DNA of 64,000 nt, from positions 868,001-932,000 of the forward strand of contig JAIWND010000009.1 of NCBI GenBank assembly GCA_025330725.1, in the 5' to 3' direction. Below are positions 58,310-64,000 of this stretch, piece by piece; the first letter of the stretch is position 1; each line of letters starts with the position of its first letter. The notes under the pieces were generated by a model. That model was not told the DNA's origin. It was given only the letters and a program-made list of their open reading frames with translations, and did not search any database. Made by a program: the position numbers and the translations under genes. The stretch comes from Chlamydoabsidia padenii. Its lineage: Eukaryota > Mucoromycota > Mucoromycetes > Mucorales > Cunninghamellaceae.

Positions 58310-58699
58310 CTACATCTGGATAGTCTTTTATTAATTGTTAGTTAGTTTATTTAGTCTGCTCATTTTATGTTTTTACCTATATCCTCAATAAAGAATCCCC
58401 ATACTTTGTATACGTCCTTTTTTTTTTTTTTTTTTTTTTGACTTCTTGTAAGGCGGCGGCGTTTAAATGTTTGACTTTCTCTCCAAAATTTGAATAAAGC
58501 ACCAAAAAAACCGTTTTCGGTCTAATGATTACATAAATTAGTTAGATATAACATATAAAAAAGCGTATAAACAATCTCAGCATATTCAATTACATTCATA
58601 CTTGAATATATCACGGCAAACTAGACAGATTTCCAAAAAAGGAAATTTTCGTTTTACAAGTGCTTTATATATTACATTTAAAATAAAATTGACAGGTAA

Positions 58700-58772
58700 G
58701 CCACCTTAGCTCAGTTGGCAGAGCGTTCGCCTTGTAAGCGAAAGGTCATTGGTTCGATTCCGGTAGGTGGCA
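58700..58772 (+). tRNA. tRNA-Thr (anticodon TGT)
   Basis: A 73-nt cloverleaf without an intron. The acceptor stem GCCACCT pairs with AGGTGGC; the D arm is GCTC-AGTTGGCA-GAGC; the anticodon stem-loop is TTCGC-CTTGTAA-GCGAA with anticodon TGT; and the T arm is ATTGG-TTCGATT-CCGGT. A possible pol III terminator T-run follows at about 58780. Confidence 0.95.
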
Positions 58773-60121
58773 TTTAACTTTTGCTTTTGCCTGGGTTTGG
58801 CGGAGTTTAGACGTATTTCTTCTTTTTCGGTAGGGCTTTGATGTACAACGTCTACTCCTGGTATAGCAAAGGTAATATCTCTCATAAAAAAAAGATATTT
58901 AATGCTTATATATGAGCATCAGACCTTTGCACGGGTCAAGTTTAACATTTTTTTTTTTAAAAAAAAAGAAAGGTAGGACATATAAAAAATATTAAAATGA
59001 TGTAATGTCTGTATATATCCATCTAGTCGGTCCTTGATTGGCTACTGATTCTTCGAGCTCGGATATCATTGGAGTGGACCTTCATCAACCTGGGTACTTG
59101 CTTTGTATCATAATTTTTCATTTCTTCGCCCACGGGTACGTACAAAACAATAAAATACTCACATTTCATTGTTCACAGCAATGAGATTTGATTCATGCAA
59201 GTGAAGGCGGTGTTTTAATTTCAGATCCCAATTCTGCATGAATTTCCCAATCCAGCAAACCAATTGTCGTTGCCAGGGGTAGCCTAGGAGAGGGGCAATT
59301 TATGTTTGAAAAAAAAAAAAGTCTTTTCACCATGATATGCTTATTATCGGGGTTAAAAAAAGTAAAAATTTACGAATTATCAAACAAAAACGAAGAAATG
59401 ACAACTACATAGTAAATGTTATTTTTGACATTATTACAAAAGTATTGTTATGTTTGACATTATTATAAAATTATTGTTATTTTTGCCATCAGTATAAAAT
59501 TATTGTTATTTTCACAATATGTTTATTAAGTGTTATTATTTTTGATGTATATCAATTAATAGTTATTATTCAAATGGTGTATCTTATGGTGTAGAAAGAC
59601 ATCTCTCCTCATCCTCATTTTCATCCTCCTCTTCATCCGCTTCATCCTCTTCATCTTCATCTTTTTTTTTTTCGTGCTTTTAGTCCACTACCAACATCAA
59701 CATATCCTACAAGAACACAGCAACAGCAACAGCAGCAGAAGTAACAACACCAATTGGGGGTAACTCGGGGGCATAGGTTCTTTAGCTGTCCAGCTAATTT
59801 TGAACTTTACACGATTCATCATGTAAATAGGTGTTATCCAACGTGATACATAAATCATTTATGATAGAAACACCTTCATTGATAGATGTATTTATATTGA
59901 CCAGCAAACATTTGATAAAACAAGACTTTATTGACATTAAGATCACATATAACACTATATCTACAATAAAATCGATTTAAAACTAATCTACCACCATTTT
60001 TATCCATAGGACATCATATTTTGAGCTTGCTGGACCAATGATTGATTTGACATTCATATATATCCCCAGTTGCAATCAAGAGGTGTCCCATCATCGCACT
60101 TGACCACCCAATCCACCCTCG
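58773..60121. other. 1.3 kb gene-poor region with simple sequence
   Basis: No supported gene. It holds T/A runs near 58950-58968, three 29-bp tandem units at 59425-59511, and a GAT/GAG-type acidic-codon tract at about 59605-59670 (minus sense), which is low complexity rather than a confirmed exon. Confidence 0.45.
59425..59511. repeat. Minisatellite, three 29-bp units
   Basis: Unit consensus begins TTGACATTATTA and ends TTGTTATTT. Copies start at 59425, 59454 and 59483, with a few substitutions among them. Confidence 0.9.
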
Positions 60122-61854
60122 ATGTCCACCGCGTTTGCGATAGCATTATTTTTCTTTTCAACCAAAGCCTATTACATTCCATTCAGAGAGCGTCGTCCTT
60201 TTTACCAGTTTGTTGTATCAGCCAAAAAAGAGATTCGTCCATGGTCAATTGGTAGGTATCGATTCTACATCTACATGAATTGAAAAGCATTAGTATTATA
60301 GTCTTGGGTAAGGTGACTATCCAATAAGAAAGAGGCAGTATACAATACTACCCCTTTCTCTTCCTGCCTTTCTTTTACCTTTGCCGTGTTAATCCAGTCT
60401 GGATGATTTCCAAGAGAGCCCATTACTACCACAGAGTCAGTTGTTTCGTCACCTCTTTTTATTTATCTTCATTATTCTATCGTTACAACAAATGGGAGTT
60501 CCCTGTTGAAGAGGACCAAGTTGATTGTCTTTGGAATGGGAAGGCAAAGAAGAAGGAAATGCGAAATCACGTTTTTATAGTTCGCAAGGTGACGGGATTT
60601 TAATAACTTTGGCGAAAAATAAAATTCCTTTTCTTTCCTTCTCTTTCCTCTTTTTTTTTTCAAAAAAAAAAAAACTCCCCTACACAAAAACCTCCACTTT
60701 AAACAACCCCCCTTCAAGAACCTGTGCTTGACAGACAAGTTGTCCCCGCACTCATTCCTATTGCTGGCCATGATTACGAGATGGATTAATTCACACACAA
60801 AAGTAATCCATGAATCACCTAATGGCTGTCTATATGAAAAACCTGTTTGTGGTCGATATAATCTCATGGCTTCCTCCCTCTTATTGTGATTCTGGTCATA
60901 ATGGTAATTCAATGCTTCTTGAATGATACTCTCCCAAAGTTGTTACTGTTTCATACTCTAACAATTGCTATTTATTTACACTAGGTTTATGCTCTCTCTC
61001 TGTCCCTGATATGTGAAGTCTCCTGTTAGTAATCAAATGGATAAGTTGGCAGATTTTGCGAGGCGGCTACCTTTGTGTAGAATAGTGATTAGGCCTAGCC
61101 TTTTTGCCGTGGCAGGACGTAGGCGACATCGTGTCCTGTTCCACACCTGGATCTGCTGGCGAATGGGTTGTGCTGGTAAAGCGGGATGTCTGGTACGTTG
61201 AAGCATTAATGTGGATCTACCTATTCTCGGGCATGTTGCATTCGCCACCAGTTACGGCGCTCCATTTGATTCATGGGGATGGATCATGATGTGTAATGTT
61301 TATGGATACTTTATTGTAAGTAAAGAAAAAAAAAAACAAGAAAAGACAATGTCACTAATCATCCTTCTTGCTCTTATTCCAGGTTTGTCTTCATGCATTA
61401 TGGCTGGACGTTCTTTCTTAATTGTTGTCTCTGGTGTTTCATGATCTCTCTTTGCTTCTGGTATGTAAAGTAAGTAAAGAAAAAGAAGAAGAAGAAAAGA
61501 CAAGGTCATTAATGACATTTCTTCTGGTTGTAGGTTTTGTCTTCCTATTGGTTGTTACATTCTTATTTTATGTATGTGGCAAGGAACGACACTGAATGAC
61601 AAGATCTTCTTCAACATCTACTTGGAACGATAACGACGGACTAAATTTCCAACTTTTGCAACGGAAGCATAACATTGGATGTCAAGATACGAATCTCTGG
61701 CGGGATTTTTTTGGCTACACTCCTGTGGAATTGATGGAGGAATCACAAGCTGTGTCGGAAGGGCAAGCTTTTAGTTGGTTTACTCGGCTACAACGTACTA
61801 CCAATAAGGACTGGCTGGCACTGAATGGCAAATCCTGTAATGGCGGCTGTCGAT
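60122..61854 (+). pseudogene. Damaged multi-exon gene for a membrane-like protein, unrecognised
   Basis: An ATG at 60122 opens a hydrophobic start (MSTAFAIALFFFSTKAYY), reads to RPWSI and splices at GTAGG (about 60251) in frame to an exon at 60397 (WMISKRAHYYHRVSC, SFYLSSLFYRYNKWEF). Beyond that the frame is lost. A stretch at about 61030-61315 reads protein-like in one frame through an in-frame TGA at 61199 (GHVAFATSYGAPFDSWGW after it). Two later segments behind GT...AG-like gaps code for hydrophobic residues (FVFMHYGWTFFLNCCLW), and the end frame 61596-61854 reads WRDFFGYTPVELMEES. It may be a decayed gene or a real gene whose exons I joined badly. I recognise no family. Confidence 0.35.
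61317..61545. repeat. Local tandem duplication across an intron-like segment
   Basis: The block at 61317-61395 (TAAGTAAAGAAAA... AAAGACAATGTCACTAAT... TTTGTCTTC) recurs at about 61468-61545 with changes (AAAGACAAGGTCATTAAT). Spacing is about 150 bp. Both copies begin with a splice-donor-like GTAAGTAAAG. Confidence 0.6.
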
Positions 61855-62565
61855 GAACTCAAGTTAATCAAGCAAGAAAAAATGGCAATTGGTGAACTGG
61901 CTTCTTTTATATTTTTACAGCAGTGTTTATTATATTGTCATATTGTGTTAGTTAATATCCCTTATCCCCCCCATAGACCATCTATTATAAATACATATAT
62001 AATCTTATTAAATAAAACCACTTATCTTATTCACTACCCTTTACTGTCTTATAGATTGACAGGACTAATGAACGGTTTTTTGGTGGACTTCTCATTCCCA
62101 TATATGGATTTGAAAGGGGGCGTTTTTTTAAATATGAACAATAACGTTGATGCATCTACATGTCTTCACTCCACCTGCATGTCTTGATTTTATCTGTATG
62201 TCTTCTATTAATCCATATGTAATGTTATATATATAAATGCCTTTTTTTTTTATCTGGGTGTCTTTTATTAATTTATATGTTTGCTGTATGTGCTTCTGCT
62301 GTCTATATGTATTGCTACTATCTTTACCGCCTGCATTGACCTGTACTGCAATGTAACGATCGGTGTCACTATTGTTTATATGTATGCCTTTGTGGCACCA
62401 GTATCGGATCTATATAAATTCCAACATTGCGGTATTCACCTGTAGCCACCCATAATCACTATATCCATCTATATAGACAAAAGTCGATTTGGGATGACAA
62501 AAAGGTATCGAAGCCATTTGTATGAATTTCGGGATATGAAAGAGTATTTGTCTGTTTCCTCTTCG

Positions 62566-62616
<51 letters not shown>

Positions 62617-63404
62617 GCGAGTGTCGAAGTTTTGTTGTATAGGGTCGTGTCAGTGCGCAGTGTTTTTTCCCGCCACAAACACCAATCAATTTGAGGAACC
62701 CAAAGGACAACAAGACAAGTTTCACTGAATTAATCAAGGATGTCGGTCTTATTTACTGATGGATTGTTCTAATATAGTAATAGATGAAGAAAAGTTTTTA
62801 TGTATGTTAGAAGTCATTTATTATAAAATATCGACTAATTACTTCAAGATGTACTCCAAGTCAAGGTGGGCAGGATTTTGAAATTCCGTTTTTTTCAGGG
62901 GGAAAGGTTGGGCATGAAGTTGGCCGTGAATATCAGGCCAGCTTGGGGGAAAAATGATTGGGAATTAAGCGCTAACATTACTGGAAAAAGCTGATATTCA
63001 CTTATGGGTCAATGGATGATAATGATCAAAGTGGTTTAACAATATCACGCTCGTTCACTTTACTAGAAACTCTAGTTAATGTGAGCATTGAGTAAAGAAT
63101 GTGGGATCTGGAGTGGTTATGCAACTCTAGTCCTTTGCTGCCCCCCCCCAAAAAAAGACTTTACGCATCCCGAGATATGTTAAACCCCGCCTCCAGCAGC
63201 CATGAATCCCTCTAAAAGATCCAAGTATTTGTAAAATGATTCAACAAAGTAAAAAGACAACAAGATCATTCAGTTATAAAAAAAAAGTATAAAGATACTT
63301 GAGTATGTTTTTATTTAAACAGTATTGTGTGTGGTAGACAAAGGATAAAAACTAATGCTAGGGAAGGGGGTTAGTATGTATCAAGTTGTAAGTAGATGGA
63401 GAGC
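61855..63404. other. 1.5 kb gene-poor region with a long T-run
   Basis: No supported gene. A T-run of 47 nt lies at 62569-62615. GGATTTTGAAATTCCG near 62873 loosely recalls the recurrent motif. The 3' end region of the BAP31-like gene begins near 63400. Confidence 0.45.
62569..62615. repeat. Poly(T) run, 47 nt
   Basis: The longest homopolymer in the window; its true length in the organism is uncertain because such runs are error-prone to sequence. Confidence 0.9.
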
Positions 63405-64000
63405 CTAGATGGATTTCTTAGGTTCGGCCTTTTGTCCAGAAGCAGAGCGTTCCAAAGCATTTCGTTCATCTGCCAAGCGGTTGTATTCAGTGTGTTGTTG
63501 TCCGACCTGTTTCTTCAAGGTTTCAAAATCACGTTTTTCCGCCTGTAATTCCTTGATTTCTTGAGTCAGATCAGATACTTGTTTCTTGTAATCGTTTTCC
63601 ATATCGACGAGGCGTTGTTGATCCTTTCCTACAGAAGCAGTCTATAGTAATAATAAAAAATCATTTAGTTAACAGTTTCGGATTAATAGAGACTTACTTC
63701 TTGTTTGGCGTTTTCGAGTTCTTCTTCGCGCTTAAGCATTTGAATGACCAGAGTGCTAGTGCGGTCCAAAATCCTACAAGTTGATTTTCACATTAGTACA
63801 CTGGCAATCCTTTATGTTACCCCTCCCTCCATCCTTTTTTTTTTTTATTTTTTTTTTTTATTTTTTATTTTTACTTACAAAGACAAAAAGAGAGTGAATC
63901 CAGTCAAGTAGAGGTTGCGTTGAGCATAGAATTTGTTGGCCTTCATGTTTGCTTCATAACTATAATCATGTCCACTGCGTTGTTCATCTTCTTGCACACT
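63405..64000 (-). CDS. BAP31/Yet3-like ER membrane protein, N-terminus off the window
   Basis: Three exons are visible, ending at TAG 63405; the right edge cuts the N-terminus. The first part reads KANKFYAQRNLYLTGFTLFL, the conserved end of the BAP31 transmembrane domain, followed by ILDRTSTLVIQMLKREEEL. The rest is a coiled coil (EIKELQAEKRDFETLKKQV). The C-terminus PKKSI fits the KKxx ER-retrieval signal. BAP31-type proteins (Yet1/Yet3 in yeast) are ER cargo and quality-control factors. The missing part should hold two further membrane segments. Confidence 0.88.

Noticed and set aside
59590..59680. Acidic-tail-like minus-strand frame
   Set aside because: It is a low-complexity GAT/GAG tract with no adjoining domain or splice structure.

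Overview
This window reads as nuclear DNA of a filamentous fungus, most likely an early-diverging zygomycete-type lineage (Mucoromycota, perhaps Mucorales). The evidence is split genes with many short introns (about 50-120 nt, mostly GTAAG...TAG), about one gene per 2-2.5 kb on both strands, AT-rich spacers full of A/T homopolymers, and a gene set (secreted chitin deacetylase, CreA-type zinc finger, CDC12-type septin, SEC9-type SNARE, JSN1/PUF2-type RNA-binding protein) that is fungal. No operon, prophage, CRISPR array, intact transposon or ribosomal RNA gene was seen. The lineage below phylum level is an inference.

Layout. 1-2945 (minus): a Ras-like domain fused to a Ras exchange factor, cut by the left edge. 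3280-4343 (minus): proteasome alpha-2. 5372-7960 (minus): La-related protein LARP1. 8572-9569 (plus): a tetraspanin. 9787-10103 (plus): tiny ATP synthase subunit j. 11166-13100 (minus): C2-domain AGC kinase of the Sch9/Sck type. 14633-15896 (plus): chitin deacetylase. 16109-17630 (plus): septin. 17766-18975 (plus): mitochondrial rRNA methyltransferase MRM1. 19408-19923 (minus): ribosomal protein eS30. 20497-21782 (plus): HSD10-type dehydrogenase. 22117-22979 (minus): calmodulin.

23.7-26.1 kb is a decayed stretch with a pseudogene, a three-copy tandem repeat of about 245 bp and a broken tRNA-like sequence. Then come OLA1 (26171-27576, minus), a JSN1/PUF2-like RRM+Pumilio protein (28777-32972, plus), a kinesin-4 (34384-38610, plus), a CreA/Mig1 zinc finger (39197-39772, minus), exosome subunit RRP43 (40239-41306, plus), CLASP (41981-45671, minus) and a Clr4/Suv39 H3K9 methyltransferase (46678-48296, minus). 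A 2.3 kb gene-poor stretch follows. The right part holds a cis-prenyltransferase (50588-51622, plus), a large PPR protein (52058-55495, plus), an aldo-keto reductase (55802-57024, minus) back to back with a SEC9-like SNARE (57220-58309, plus), a tRNA-Thr, a long gene-poor or decayed stretch (58.8-63.4 kb), and a BAP31/Yet3-like ER protein cut by the right edge.

The genes are mostly unrelated housekeeping functions: protein turnover, translation, cytoskeleton, chromatin, secretion and mitochondrial RNA. Several gene pairs are divergent and may share promoters. The observations I rate highest are the GTPase-like/RasGEF fusion with a degenerate switch II, a recurrent spacer motif of the form GCGG-NN-TTTRAA, a collapsed eS1 ribosomal protein copy next to eS30, and a calmodulin with an altered first calcium loop. 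All exon borders were read by eye.
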